Part shown: positions 9,342 through 19,776 of the stretch, in pieces
Position numbering within the stretch: the stretch's first letter is position 1
How the letters are laid out: every line of letters starts with the position of its first letter
Made by a program: the position numbers and the translations under genes
The notes under the pieces: generated by a model
Told to the model about the DNA's origin: nothing
Database searches by the model: none
Seen by the model: the letters and a program-made list of their open reading frames with translations, nothing else
Origin: Akkermansia sp.
GTDB lineage: Bacteria; Verrucomicrobiota; Verrucomicrobiia; Verrucomicrobiales; Akkermansiaceae
Assembly: GCF_020860705.1 (NCBI RefSeq)
Contig: NZ_JAJBTT010000008.1
Location: forward strand, 1 to 64,000
Length of the DNA: 64,000 bases
Direction of reading: 5' to 3'

Positions 9342-10736
9342 GTTTTAATCCACGCACCCGTGAGGGTGCGACTAGCATCCTGTTTAGTATCATCCCCTCC
9401 ATCCCAGGTTTCAATCCACGCACCCGTGAGGGTGCGACTGACTTGTTTTGCGTTCATAATGCATCACTTTCAAGTTTCAATCCACGCACCCGTGAGGGTG
9501 CGACTCAATCCCAGCAGGCAGCCAATGATGCAGTAACTGTTTCAATCCACGCACCCGTGAGGGTGCGACTGCAGGTGGAGCTGGATTGGGATGACGACAA
9601 CACGTTTCAATCCACGCACCCGTGAGGGTGCGACCCCCGGCGGCAGACAATCCGGCGGGGGCTCCCTTGTTTCAATCCACGCACCCGTGAGGGTGCGACT
9701 GGGGATCGACGATGATTTGCTTGTCCCGGTCCGTTTCAATCCACGCACCCGTGAGGGTGCGACGTTTCTCTCTACCCGCGCTTCCAGAGGGTTGCTCGTT
9801 TCAATCCACGCACCCGTGAGGGTGCGACTTGAGGAAGGAGAATTCGCCGTTGCCCATGTGGTGTTTCAATCCACGCACCCGTGAGGGTGCGACTGTGATC
9901 AGCTGCTTTCTGGTGCTGTCCGTTCAAGTTTCAATCCACGCACCCGTGAGGGTGCGACCTGGACATACTTCAAACCGGAGCAGAAACCGCTGGTTTCAAT
10001 CCACGCACCCGTGAGGGTGCGACCGGTTCCCGTGTCTCTCCTTTCCCTGTGTACCGGTTTCAATCCACGCACCCGTGAGGGTGCGACACTCGCGGGACGT
10101 TTCCACCATCTGGATGCGCTTGTTTCAATCCACGCACCCGTGAGGGTGCGACAGCTCTCCGCCCTGCGCCATACCCTTTCTGCGGGTTTCAATCCACGCA
10201 CCCGTGAGGGTGCGACCATTACGACCGCCTGGCGCGCCCTGCTGAAAAACGTTTCAATCCACGCACCCGTGAGGGTGCGACTCTCGTCGTGGGGGCTCTT
10301 ATAGATTTTTCTCGGTTTCAATCCACGCACCCGTGAGGGTGCGACAAATCTGAAAGCACAAATGGGATGGGGAGGAGAAGTTTCAATCCACGCACCCGTG
10401 AGGGTGCGACACACGCGCCTGACCAACCGCGCCCGGATGCTGGGAGTTTCAATCCACGCACCCGTGAGGGTGCGACACCTAAAACCTGTCTTACACGGCT
10501 CCGGTAATGAGTTTCAATCCACGCACCCGTGAGGGTGCGACGGGCGGAAGAGCAGCGTGCGCGTGCTGAAGGGTGGTTTCAATCCACGCACCCGTGAGGG
10601 TGCGACCCGGAACCGGGCGCAGGCCGGGCGCGAGTACCAGTTTCAATCCACGCACCCGTGAGGGTGCGACCTGGGTGCCCTCCGCCATCCTCGAAAAAGC
10701 GGACGGTTTCAATCCACGCACCCGTGAGGGTGCGAC
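9342..10736 (-). CRISPR. CRISPR array, 22 repeats / 21 spacers, type I-C-like 31-bp repeat
   Basis: Repeat GTTTCAATCCACGCACCCGTGAGGGTGCGAC on + strand (reverse complement ends in ATTGAAAC); period about 63-67 bp; terminal repeat at 9342 has a C to T change (gttttaatcc), marking the trailer end, so leader is on the right and transcription is on minus. Confidence 0.98.
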
Positions 10737-10930
10737 GGCGGAAGGGAATATGCGTTGAAAGTTAATGGTGCAAACAGCTTTTTGCGCCAACCTCTTCCCT
10801 TAGCGATATTCCCCACGCTTTTTATGTTGTTTCCAGGTATGTCAATCTTCCGTTTCCAATGACTTATAGAAATCGCCGATCTCCCGGGGAATTTCTGTGA
10901 GCCTGGGGTTGGCGCAAACAAGGCAACAGT
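10737..10930 (-). promoter_or_regulatory. Putative CRISPR leader
   Basis: Noncoding region next to the non-degenerate end of the array; contains 12-bp inverted repeat tttgcgccaacc (10781-10792) / ggttggcgcaaa (10907-10918). Confidence 0.6.
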
Positions 10931-10997
10931 TTTTCAACAACTGGCAGGCAAGATTGTCGTTTTTCTTTTTCTTGAAGCACCCTGTATGGTGTTTATG

Positions 10998-11405
10998 CTA
11001 GACATTCCCCTTCCTTTCGTCCAGCAACTTTTCCATGCTGTTCTGAACATGGAAGGCCATTCCGTTATCCAAGGCAAAAGGACCGGAAAGGAAAAGCAGG
11101 CGTAAGTTGATTTTTTCACGTCCCTCTCTTCAGTCTAAGATTTCCCGGATGACCTCCAAGGATCGTGGGGAGAAGCCGGCGAAAGAATCCATCGCCGGGC
11201 GAAACGAATTTTCTCTCATTTCTCCGTCAGGCATTCCAGAGAACAGACAGGCATTCCAGGGCAATACGGACATCCCGACAACCTCTCCTTTCCTGCCTTT
11301 CACGGCAGTAACAGCAAGTTCATGCTCCCCCCACGTCCGGGCCATTTCTTCTGGAAAAACGCATTCCAACCCTGACCGGAATCGCTTACCGGAACAGGCC
11401 GGCCT
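10998..11405 (-). pseudogene. Possible degraded ORF of unknown family
   Basis: Open minus frame of about 135 codons interrupted in frame by TGA at 11130-11132 and lacking a clear ATG start. Confidence 0.3.
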
Positions 11406-11643
11406 TCACGTCTTCCCTGGACAACGTGAAAACAGGGCACACACAGGCCCTCCGCCGCCCGCAATAGCAGGAAGAGACGAGAACCGACAACGGAAATAAA
11501 TACTTCCCGGCCGCCTCCGTGTCAGGAAGCCCTTTTTACCTCCATCCTTCCAACCACTCCCCGTTCAAGAAACGTCAATGGAAAAGCCGCCGGCACAGGG
11601 ACGGCCCACGGCTTTTCATCAACATGGAACCAACGGGAGCCGG

Positions 11644-12045
11644 TTATTTCAGGAACGTAATCGTCAGGGGCATCACGTAGTTGTAATCCCTGTTCGCTAT
11701 CTTGACGGCAGTGATAATGGACAGGACGATCCATGCGATCCCCACAATGATTAACAGAGGAATACCGATCAGGAAGGGCCACAGCAGGATGCATACAAGG
11801 GTGTAGATCGTCCAGGAAATCTGGGCATTGAGAATATTCTTGCCCAAGCGGTCCACGAGGGGATTTTCATTTTTCCAGATCAGCCAGCATATCAGCGGAG
11901 CAACGATGTTCACGCCAATGGGCCCCACTAAAAGAAGGGCAACCAGGGGAGAAACCCCGGTAATCGTCGCCTGGGTCGTATCAGGCTGTTTTTCAGGGGC
12001 GGGCTCCTGAACCGGTTCCTGTGTTATTTGCTGTTCTTCGTCCAT
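11644..12045 (-). CDS. DUF4870-like small membrane protein
   Basis: NPLVDRLGKNILNAQISWTIYTLVCILLWPFLIGIPLLIIVGIAWIVLSIITAVKIANRDYNYVMPLTI. Confidence 0.75.
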   Translation of the reverse strand: MDEEQQITQEPVQEPAPEKQPDTTQATITGVSPLVALLLVGPIGVNIVAPLICWLIWKNENPLVDRLGKNILNAQISWTIYTLVCILLWPFLIGIPLLIIVGIAWIVLSIITAVKIANRDYNYVMPLTITFLK

Positions 12046-12218
12046 ATCATTCAAGGGATGGGAAGCGGGGAAGGAACGGAAGCTTTTTCCGTTCTTTTCC
12101 GCCGCCATTAATCCCTTTTTTACATATTCCGCCATGCAGTCAAGCTCCCAGACCGTTTCCGGAACAAAAAGCATGACTCCGCAATCATCCTTGCCGCCGC
12201 GGAAGGAAAGAGATACAC

Positions 12219-12989
12219 ATGCAAGCCATGACCAACGCCCTGATGCCGCTCACTCTTTCCGTCCTCCTGGGGGCCTGTTCTCCCGGCGTTCCGGAGATTC
12301 TTCCGCCCGCCTCTTCCGTCACCCGCCGTGAAGCTCTGGAAACCAGCAGGGCTTACACCTCCATGACCTGGAAGGGCACGATCCGGAATGTCCGCCACGG
12401 GGTGGATGAAGACGGCGTCCGGATAGATACGCCGGATGCAGCCGCCCCCGGACTTCCTGCCGGCACATGGTGGAAACCCGGCCAATGCTCCACGGGCATG
12501 CCGTACAAATGGGGCGGCTTTGACACCCCGCGGCAGTTCGCACGCCGTTTGAAGGCGGATGCCGCCAACGAAGGATCCCCTGCCGCAGCCGGGGACATGG
12601 GCACCGTGGAAAAACAGGCGGCGGGGGATGCCGCCGTCAGCCGCTTCGCCGCCGGGGTGGATTGCTCCGGCTTCGTCTCCCGCTGCTGGCGTCTGCCCAG
12701 GCCTTTTTCCACACGGGAGCTCCCCGCCCTATCCATTCCCCTCCCCTCCTGGGATGAGTTGAAAACAGGGGATATTCTGATTGTTCCGGGCCGCCATGTG
12801 CTCCTCTTCATCCAGTGGGAAGGAACGGGAAAAGACACGTTCCTGGGCAGTGAAGCCGGACCCCTCCCGGTCTGGAAATGCGGGGAGCACGTTTTCAGCC
12901 GCCGCATGCTGGAGCGCAGCGGCTACCGCCCCATGAGGTACAAGGGCATGCGTGAGACAGAGATGGATTCCGGAACAACGATACCGTAA
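12219..12989 (+). CDS. Lipoprotein with NlpC/P60-like cysteine peptidase region
   Basis: Lipobox LLGAC; VDCSGFVSRCW and LKTGDILIVPGRHVLLFI. Confidence 0.65.
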   Translation: MQAMTNALMPLTLSVLLGACSPGVPEILPPASSVTRREALETSRAYTSMTWKGTIRNVRHGVDEDGVRIDTPDAAAPGLPAGTWWKPGQCSTGMPYKWGGFDTPRQFARRLKADAANEGSPAAAGDMGTVEKQAAGDAAVSRFAAGVDCSGFVSRCWRLPRPFSTRELPALSIPLPSWDELKTGDILIVPGRHVLLFIQWEGTGKDTFLGSEAGPLPVWKCGEHVFSRRMLERSGYRPMRYKGMRETEMDSGTTIP

Positions 12990-13282
12990 GGCTTGACGCA
13001 GCAGCCCGTTTTTTCCGGAGGAAGGGCCATCCGGCGCTGACAGGCTGAATATGGATGACGGGCAACCCGGCCTTCCTGAAAAGCTGTAAAACGGGGATCA
13101 TATGCTCCAACGCCTCTTACGGCCTGGAAAGTCCGCACATCCCGCCGGGAAGATCATCATCCAAACGTCCCTGAAGAGCAGAGACTTTCTCCTGTATCAC
13201 CCTATTTTTCAAGTTTCCGTGCATCCGCGCCGCAGGCGGACATTCCCCCTTTAAGAGGCGCGGACGCACGGGACAAAAGGCG

Positions 13283-15553
13283 CTATAAAGGCTGAACGTT
13301 GAAGTTATACACTTTGCCCTGGAAAGATTCCCCCAGGGTGTTCAACGGCAGAACGAACGTGGAACGGTGCACTTTGGGACGGTTCTTGAAGTTTTCAATG
13401 AAGTCCTTGGATTTGTCAGAAAAACTTTTCAGCACGGCAGTTCCGGCAGGCTGTCCGTCCAGGAACAGGCTGGTTTTTTCCGGTTCGCCCACAATTTCCA
13501 CCTTGACCTTTTTGCCTACAGGCAGCTTGGCGCCGAAGGAGAATTCCAGGGTGTCGTCACGACGGAAGCCGACGGTGCCGTCCTTCATGACCGCGAGCAG
13601 TTCGCCCTCCGGCGCGGAAAGAAGCACCTGTTCCTTCCCTTCCGGAGCGGCGTTCAGTTCCAGTTCCGCGGTCAGGCGGTAATTCGGTCCCAGGGCAGGC
13701 TTGTCCAGCTTCTGGGGCAGAGAGGAAGGAGTGACGGCAAAGGGCTGGGAGTCCTTCCATTTGTGAAGGGGGTTGGTGCGCGGAGCGTTGCCGATGGCCG
13801 CCACCAGCTCGCGATGCTCTTCAAACGTGTCCGGCGCTTTGGCCTTCCCCCACAGCTTCTGGCTGAGGACATCCATGGAACCGGCAAGCATTCCCCAGAT
13901 ATCATACGGGCCGTACCCCGTGTGCATGATATCCGTTTCATCGTTCCAGATGGCAAAGGTGCCCCCTAGGAGCTGGGGATGTCCGGCGGGAAGCGTTTCA
14001 TTCCCGATGCGGTTGGGAATCCAGTTGTTGTAAAGCCCCTTGTGGTTCCTGTCCATGCGGTAGTAGTTGGCAAAGGGCACGATGTAAAGGGCTCCGTCAT
14101 TCGTGTTGATGACATCGTAGCCTAGGTTGACGGCTTCCCACGCCTTCATCCAGCCGGCGCTCCAGAGGTTCATTTGCACGCCCTTGCTCACCACGGGGGT
14201 CTTGCCGGGCTTGGCGCTGAGACTGCCCCAGATGCGGGGGGTGTAGCCGCGCTTGAGGGCGTGGCTGAGCACGCCGTCCGCAAAGTGGCGGTAGTCTTCC
14301 TTGTCTCCGTAGAATTCATCCGCACCCACGTGGAACACCTTGCAGCCGGCAAAGACCGGGCGGCCCAGCTTGGGGTCTTTCAGCAGGTATTCGTCAAAGA
14401 CCTTGGTCACAAAGCTGATCGTCTCCGGGTTGCCGGCATCCAGCATCTCACAGCGGCGTTTTTCATGGTTCATGGGGCCTTTGTAGATCAGGTCCGGGCG
14501 TACCCGGGTGAAGGAGAGCGCGTGACCGGGAGTGTCAAACTCCGGCACGATGTTGACGCCGTGGCGCCTGGCGTAACTGATCAGGTCCGCAAATTCCTTT
14601 TTGGTGTAGGAGAGGTCCCTGGCGGTGAGCGGCGTGCCGTCCTTCCCCTTCACGTTGGATTCCAGGCGGAAGGCGGAGTAGGATTCCTTGAACGGGTCAT
14701 GCCCGTTGTCCACGTAGTGTTCGTGGAAAATGTAGTTGTTGTTGATGACCAGGTGAAGATCGTTCAACTTGTACCAGGACATGGTGCGGATCAGGTCCTT
14801 GAGGTAGCTGAGGGGATAGGGCGTGCGCGCAATGTCCAGCATGAAGCCGCGCACCGGATAGCGGGGGAAGTCCACGGCGGTGCCGCAGGGCACGCCGGCC
14901 GGGTTCTGGCGCAGCATCTGGAGCAGGGTGCGTGTGCCCCAGTACAGGCCCGTGGGGGTAAGTGCCCCGATGCGGATGCCGCCGGAATTCACGGCAAGGC
15001 TGTACCCTTCCTTCCCCACGTTGCTTTCCTTGAACAGGGAGAAGGAGATGTCCGCCTTTTCCTTGGGAGAGACGAGCCTGACCTTGCGGCCCAGCACGTC
15101 TTCCAGGTCGGCGACAAAGGCACGGGCCAGCTCCTTGTCCGGACAGGCGACGGTGACGGTGGAACCCAGCTTGTATTCCCCTTTGCCGCCCTTCCATTGC
15201 AGGATTTCCGGGATAACCCGGGGCTTGGGGTTGCCCTGCACGGCTGCCGGGGCCTTCAGGGTGATTTCATAGTCCTTGCTGATGGCCTCCTGGCCGCCCT
15301 TGGTCACCTTGAAGCTGACGTTTACCGGAGTGTCCGAGAGGACGGGGAATATTTTCCCCTTGCTGTTGACAAGTTCCTCGTAATCGGCTCCCAGAAGCTT
15401 GATCTGCGCGCCGGAGGCGCTGGGCATCGGCAATTGTCTGGTCCCGGCCTTGATTTCCGGGATGGAGAGGGAGTCGGCAATCTGCCGGGCATCCTGCCCC
15501 ATCAGCGGACCCGCCGCAAATGCGGCCATCATTAAAAGTACGTTCTTGTTCAT
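13283..15553 (-). CDS. Beta-N-acetylhexosaminidase (GH20)
   Basis: [42 protein letters not shown] catalytic D-E pair. Confidence 0.9.
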   Translation of the reverse strand: MNKNVLLMMAAFAAGPLMGQDARQIADSLSIPEIKAGTRQLPMPSASGAQIKLLGADYEELVNSKGKIFPVLSDTPVNVSFKVTKGGQEAISKDYEITLKAPAAVQGNPKPRVIPEILQWKGGKGEYKLGSTVTVACPDKELARAFVADLEDVLGRKVRLVSPKEKADISFSLFKESNVGKEGYSLAVNSGGIRIGALTPTGLYWGTRTLLQMLRQNPAGVPCGTAVDFPRYPVRGFMLDIARTPYPLSYLKDLIRTMSWYKLNDLHLVINNNYIFHEHYVDNGHDPFKESYSAFRLESNVKGKDGTPLTARDLSYTKKEFADLISYARRHGVNIVPEFDTPGHALSFTRVRPDLIYKGPMNHEKRRCEMLDAGNPETISFVTKVFDEYLLKDPKLGRPVFAGCKVFHVGADEFYGDKEDYRHFADGVLSHALKRGYTPRIWGSLSAKPGKTPVVSKGVQMNLWSAGWMKAWEAVNLGYDVINTNDGALYIVPFANYYRMDRNHKGLYNNWIPNRIGNETLPAGHPQLLGGTFAIWNDETDIMHTGYGPYDIWGMLAGSMDVLSQKLWGKAKAPDTFEEHRELVAAIGNAPRTNPLHKWKDSQPFAVTPSSLPQKLDKPALGPNYRLTAELELNAAPEGKEQVLLSAPEGELLAVMKDGTVGFRRDDTLEFSFGAKLPVGKKVKVEIVGEPEKTSLFLDGQPAGTAVLKSFSDKSKDFIENFKNRPKVHRSTFVLPLNTLGESFQGKVYNFNVQPL

Positions 15554-15701
15554 GTTCGTGTGTCGTTCCGGGAAGAATGGCATGCCCGAGTCGTTGTAAT
15601 TACGCAGCATCCACCCTTTTCTTGCAAGGAAATAAAAAAGCGGCTGAAAGGCTGCCTGCCATTCCGCCAAAGGACGGCCACGGAGGAAGAAGGATTTTAC
15701 G

Positions 15702-15739
15702 AAAAAAAAGGGCCGGACTGCCTCAAGACAGCCCGGCCC
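15702..15739 (-). terminator. Intrinsic terminator after nitroreductase gene
   Basis: gggccgggctg/cagtccggccc stem followed by T8 on minus strand. Confidence 0.75.
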
Positions 15740-15758
15740 CGTAAGAGGGGAATCCGGT

Positions 15759-16403
15759 TCAGGCGCGGATGTCGATCACCTCCCCGGCAGGGAAGCGAAC
15801 CTTGGCTTCCCTGGCGTGCTCGTCGTCCCTGGCCCGGTAGCCCAGGGCCACGCTCACCACGGAGCGGTACGGCGTGCCGTCCAGCCCCAGAATTTCATCA
15901 TATTTCTCACGGTCCATGCCGCCGATGGTACAGGAATCCACCCGCAGGGCGGCGGCGGCGCTGAGCAGAAACCCCACGGCAATGTACACCTGGCAGTCCA
16001 GCCACGTGTTCATTTTTTCCGGAGTCAGGGATTTCACGTAGCCGCCGTAAAAATCAGCGGAGGCAGCCAGCTTTTCCGCTGAGGGATGGCGCGTGAATTC
16101 AATCTGGGCCAGATAGCGGTCCACGTCCTTCTGGGTAGCGTCCCACCGGGCGCACAGCACCACGTAATGGGAGCAATCCTCCACGTGGGGCTGGTTCCAG
16201 GAAACCTCCCGCAGGCGCGCCTTCAGTTCCCTGTTGGTAACCACCACAAACTTCCATAGCTGAAGCCCCAGGGAGGAAGGGCTGAGGCGCAGGCTTTCCG
16301 CCAGCGCGTGCCAGGTGGATTCCTCAATACGGGCCTGGGGATCAAATTTCTTGCAGGCGTAGCGCCATTCAAGGCCGTCAATATATTGTTCCGGAGAGAT
16401 CAT
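15759..16403 (-). CDS. Nitroreductase-family NAD(P)H oxidoreductase
   Basis: [30 protein letters not shown], and GYR..DEHA..AKVRFP C-terminus. Confidence 0.85.
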   Translation of the reverse strand: MISPEQYIDGLEWRYACKKFDPQARIEESTWHALAESLRLSPSSLGLQLWKFVVVTNRELKARLREVSWNQPHVEDCSHYVVLCARWDATQKDVDRYLAQIEFTRHPSAEKLAASADFYGGYVKSLTPEKMNTWLDCQVYIAVGFLLSAAAALRVDSCTIGGMDREKYDEILGLDGTPYRSVVSVALGYRARDDEHAREAKVRFPAGEVIDIRA

Positions 16404-16435
16404 AAAAGGTGAGACAGATTCAACGGTGAAAATGT

Positions 16436-17527
16436 TTAAAGAACTTCTTTCAGGACTTCAACGCAGCGGGCGTTTTCCACCGACGTCCCCACGCTGATGC
16501 GTATCCATTCCGGCAGGCCGTAGCCGTCCTGCGCACGGACGATCACGCCCTTGGCCAGCATGTCGTTGAACACCTTTTTGCCCTGCCCCACCTTCACCAG
16601 AATAAAGTTGCCCTGGCTGGGAATCCATTCCAGCCCCATGTCCCGGAAAGCCTGTTCGTAAAAGCGCATGCCCTCGGCGTTGTTCTCCACCGTGCGGCGC
16701 ACGTGCTCCTGGTCTTCCAGGGCGGCCAGGGCCGCTTCCTGCGCCAGCACGTGCAGGTTGAACGGCGCACGCGCCTTGTGCAGCATGCTGCAGACGTGTT
16801 CCGGGGCAATGCCGTAGCCTACGCGCAGGCCCGCCAGGCCGTAAGCCTTGGAGAACGTGCGGAGAATGATCACGTTGCGGCCTTCCCGCACGAACTTCAG
16901 GGTATCCGGCGGATTGTCGGAAAACTCCCGGTATGCCTCGTCAAAGCACACCAGCACATGCTCCGGCACCTTCGCCATGAACTCGTCAATCTCCTGCTGG
17001 CCGATGACGGTGCCGACGGGATTGGTGGGATTGGTGATGAACACGACGCGCGTGTTGTCCGTAATGGAGGACAAAAAACCGTTCAAATCATGGGACCAGT
17101 CCGGCTTGTTGGGAACTTCCACATAGGCGGCCCCGAACAATTTTGCCATGATGGGGTACATGGAAAAGGCGTGTTTGGCCGCCACTACCTCCGTATGGGG
17201 ATTCAACAGGGCGTGGCAGATCAATTCAATCACCTCGCTGCTGCCCGTACCCACTACCGTCTGGCCGAACTCCACGCCGCAGAATTCCGCAATGGCGGAA
17301 CGCAGGCGGAAAGCCGCGCCGTCCGGATAAATATTCACGCCGGCCGCCGCACGGGAAATGGCCTCCACCGCCTTCGGGGACGGCCCCAGCGGATTTTCAT
17401 TGGAAGCCAGTTTCACAATATCATGGGGATCCAGGCCCAGTTCCCGGGCCGTCTCCTCAATCGGCTTGCCCGGCTGATAAGCCACCAACTCCAGCACATG
17501 TTGATTTGCGAAACTCTCAATACTCAT
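16436..17527 (-). CDS. hisC: Histidinol-phosphate aminotransferase
   Basis: ASNENPLGPSPKA, FITNPTNPVGTV, RTFSKAYGLAGLRVGYG PLP-lysine motif. Confidence 0.93.
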   Translation of the reverse strand: MSIESFANQHVLELVAYQPGKPIEETARELGLDPHDIVKLASNENPLGPSPKAVEAISRAAAGVNIYPDGAAFRLRSAIAEFCGVEFGQTVVGTGSSEVIELICHALLNPHTEVVAAKHAFSMYPIMAKLFGAAYVEVPNKPDWSHDLNGFLSSITDNTRVVFITNPTNPVGTVIGQQEIDEFMAKVPEHVLVCFDEAYREFSDNPPDTLKFVREGRNVIILRTFSKAYGLAGLRVGYGIAPEHVCSMLHKARAPFNLHVLAQEAALAALEDQEHVRRTVENNAEGMRFYEQAFRDMGLEWIPSQGNFILVKVGQGKKVFNDMLAKGVIVRAQDGYGLPEWIRISVGTSVENARCVEVLKEVL

Positions 17528-17744
17528 AGCGGCGGAATGTTACCGCCATTCTCCCTGTCTGGCAATACGGATTTCCCTCCCCCGCAGCAACCCCGGAGAC
17601 GGTCACTGGAAATAGCGGGCCAAAGTTCCCGGCAGGGAAACCACCGAAGGAAAAAGAGGCTGCGGATGAATTATTTTTTCTCCGCTCTGATCCGCAGGGA
17701 TTCTGCATGAAAGTCCGGGAAAGGCTACCATACACCTCCTGGGA

Positions 17745-17766
17745 ATGAGGGCCTCCCGGCCCTCAT
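17745..17766. repeat. REP-like palindrome ATGAGGGCC-TCCC-GGCCCTCAT
   Basis: Perfect 9-bp arms; same family as 37094, 37269 and (inverted) 35686, 37171. Confidence 0.75.
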
Positions 17767-17856
17767 CGTTGATTTTCCCCTCTTCATTTACATAAACTGC
17801 CTAAATAGCCCTCACCTGCGCCTTCCCAGCTAATAAAAATAGAGCGTAACTCCAAA

Positions 17857-18465
17857 TCAGCAAGCGCTCCCCGGAATATACCTGCCCGGCATTTCTTCCC
17901 GCGCGCGGCGGGTCATGGCGGCGATCAGTTCCGCCTTTCCCTCCGTATAGGCGTCCCGGTTGAACTCAAACTTCTCTTTTAAAGAGCGCTTGAGGGAGGC
18001 GTACTGCTCCGCCGCCTCCGGATGCGCAGCCAGGTAATCCCGGAAGTACAACTCGTCCCAGTCCCGGCAAGGCCGCACATGCAGATGGAACGCCTGTCCC
18101 CGGAACCCTTCCGCCGTATAGCCCTTTACCAGAACCAGGCGCATCAGCGCCTCGTCGCGGTGCATCTCCCGGTAGCCGCACTTCTGCAGCAAGGGAAGCG
18201 CTTCAAAGACAAATGAATCCGGGCGCACTTCCAGCAGAATGTCAATGATGGGTTTAGCGGCCAGACCGGGAACAGACGTGCTCCCGAAGTGGGAAAGGCG
18301 CCCGATGCACGAACCGGGCACGGCTGATTCCAGAACCTTTTTCTCCTTCCGGTAGATCTCCGCCCACTCCGGCCTGGAATCGCTTAAGATGATGGGAAAC
18401 AAGCGCCACAGCTCTTCCAGGCTCATGGAGGACAGGACGGCTTCATCCGGAAGACGGCGGGACAT
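17857..18465 (-). CDS. GrpB family protein
   Basis: FGSTSVPGLAAKPIIDILLEV signature; start MSRRLPDEAV. Confidence 0.8.
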   Translation of the reverse strand: MSRRLPDEAVLSSMSLEELWRLFPIILSDSRPEWAEIYRKEKKVLESAVPGSCIGRLSHFGSTSVPGLAAKPIIDILLEVRPDSFVFEALPLLQKCGYREMHRDEALMRLVLVKGYTAEGFRGQAFHLHVRPCRDWDELYFRDYLAAHPEAAEQYASLKRSLKEKFEFNRDAYTEGKAELIAAMTRRAREEMPGRYIPGSAC

Positions 18466-18562
18466 TCCCGGAAGATAGGAAAGACGGCTGGGCAAGTCAA
18501 TTCCTCCGAAGCCCTTCCCCACCCCGTTGCCCGGGGAACGGAGGCCTTTCTCCTGCCCTCCC

Positions 18563-18700
18563 TCACTTTCTCCGCCTGCTTCCGCGCCGCGGGCGACACC
18601 GCAGGGCTTGGTATCCGGCCACGACAAAAGCGAAGGCAGTTATCGCCAGGAAGGAGCGGAACAGCCATGTCAGCAGCTCCCAGTAAATTTCCTGAGTCAT
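18563..18700 (-). CDS. Small single-pass membrane protein
   Basis: MTQEIYWELLTWLFRSFLAITAFAFVVAGYQALRCRPRRGSRRRK; read from minus strand, shorter than the ORF-track cutoff. Confidence 0.35.
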   Translation of the reverse strand: MTQEIYWELLTWLFRSFLAITAFAFVVAGYQALRCRPRRGSRRRK

Positions 18701-18909
18701 GCGGAAGGTTTTTTGCCGGAAGACGGGCCATTGCCTAAATCTTCCCGGAGACGTTTGACGGCACAGGCAATCAGGGTAGCCTTATCCAGCTGGCAGCGTT
18801 CCACGTGCAGGGCGTCCGCTTCCGCATCCCGGAAAAAATGGACGGACAAGGGCATTTTTCCCTTGATTTGAATTTTTTTCTGATTCTTTTTCTTATTTTC
18901 CGCCTTCAT
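18697..18909 (-). CDS. Small lysine-rich hypothetical protein
   Basis: ORF with ATG start, plausible composition; no family recognised. Confidence 0.4.
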   Translation of the reverse strand: MKAENKKKNQKKIQIKGKMPLSVHFFRDAEADALHVERCQLDKATLIACAVKRLREDLGNGPSSGKKPSA

Positions 18910-19065
18910 AGAAATCCTTTTTTTGGTGCAATAATGGCCTCAATGGCCCTCTTACGCCGCAATAATGCACCTGAAATGGTATTCCAGTCAACGAAAATAT
19001 ACCATTAAAGTGACGTTTTATAAAAAAGATTGAAAAATCGCACCATTTCCATTACAAATGGATGC

Positions 19066-19557
19066 ATGAGTGAGAACCAGGATGAACTCAAAAAGCAGAT
19101 CAAGGCTTGGCTGAAACAGCAGAACATCCGCCGCGATGAATTTGCGGCGGCATGTTTCGTGTCTCCCAACACGGTCCGCAACTGGCTTGCCCAAGTATCC
19201 ATCCCCAGGGACAAGGAAGCTCTCATCCGGCTCATGATGGAAAAGACGGAAAGGGAGAAAAAACTGAAAGAAGCGGCGAGAGCCAATTGGAAGCCTTTTG
19301 CCGTCATGCTGAGTGCAGAGGATTACAAGCTCATTGAAGAAGCCGCCAGAATGGACAATATGACGGTGGAGGAATGGGCGGAAGCCACCCTGATCAAGGA
19401 CGCCCAGAAGAGGATGAAAAATTATTACGGGGACGAAGACAATTTTGCGAACGACATTTCCCTGGCTGCGGAAATGCCGGAAGAATACGGCGCGCCCAAG
19501 CCTCCCTCTTCTTCCGCTTCACCATCCTCATCCCCACGCCGCAAGCCGCGTCAATAA
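19066..19557 (+). CDS. Hypothetical protein with N-terminal helix-turn-helix
   Basis: RRDEFAAACFVSPNTVRNWLAQVSIPRDKEALI HTH-like segment. Confidence 0.55.
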   Translation: MSENQDELKKQIKAWLKQQNIRRDEFAAACFVSPNTVRNWLAQVSIPRDKEALIRLMMEKTEREKKLKEAARANWKPFAVMLSAEDYKLIEEAARMDNMTVEEWAEATLIKDAQKRMKNYYGDEDNFANDISLAAEMPEEYGAPKPPSSSASPSSSPRRKPRQ

Positions 19558-19776
19558 ATCCTGGGAAGCATGGCAGATCCGCCCACCCCGGGAACGGCCG
19601 CCCGATGGTTCTTCCGCGGACTGAATCCCCCGGTTCCCAGAGATTCCGGGGGATTTTTCCTCTAACGACATCAGGAACGCCCCCCTTTTTGCAATTTAAA
19701 CCGGCATGATTGCTGCACGGGCTTGCAACACTTCTATAGTCTTTTTTCTTGTGTAATGGATTCAGGAGGATCTATC

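Noticed and set aside
9242-10790. ORFs full of FNPRTREGAT / VSIHAPVRVR / SRTLTGAWIE repeats
   Set aside because: Chance translations of the CRISPR repeats, not proteins.
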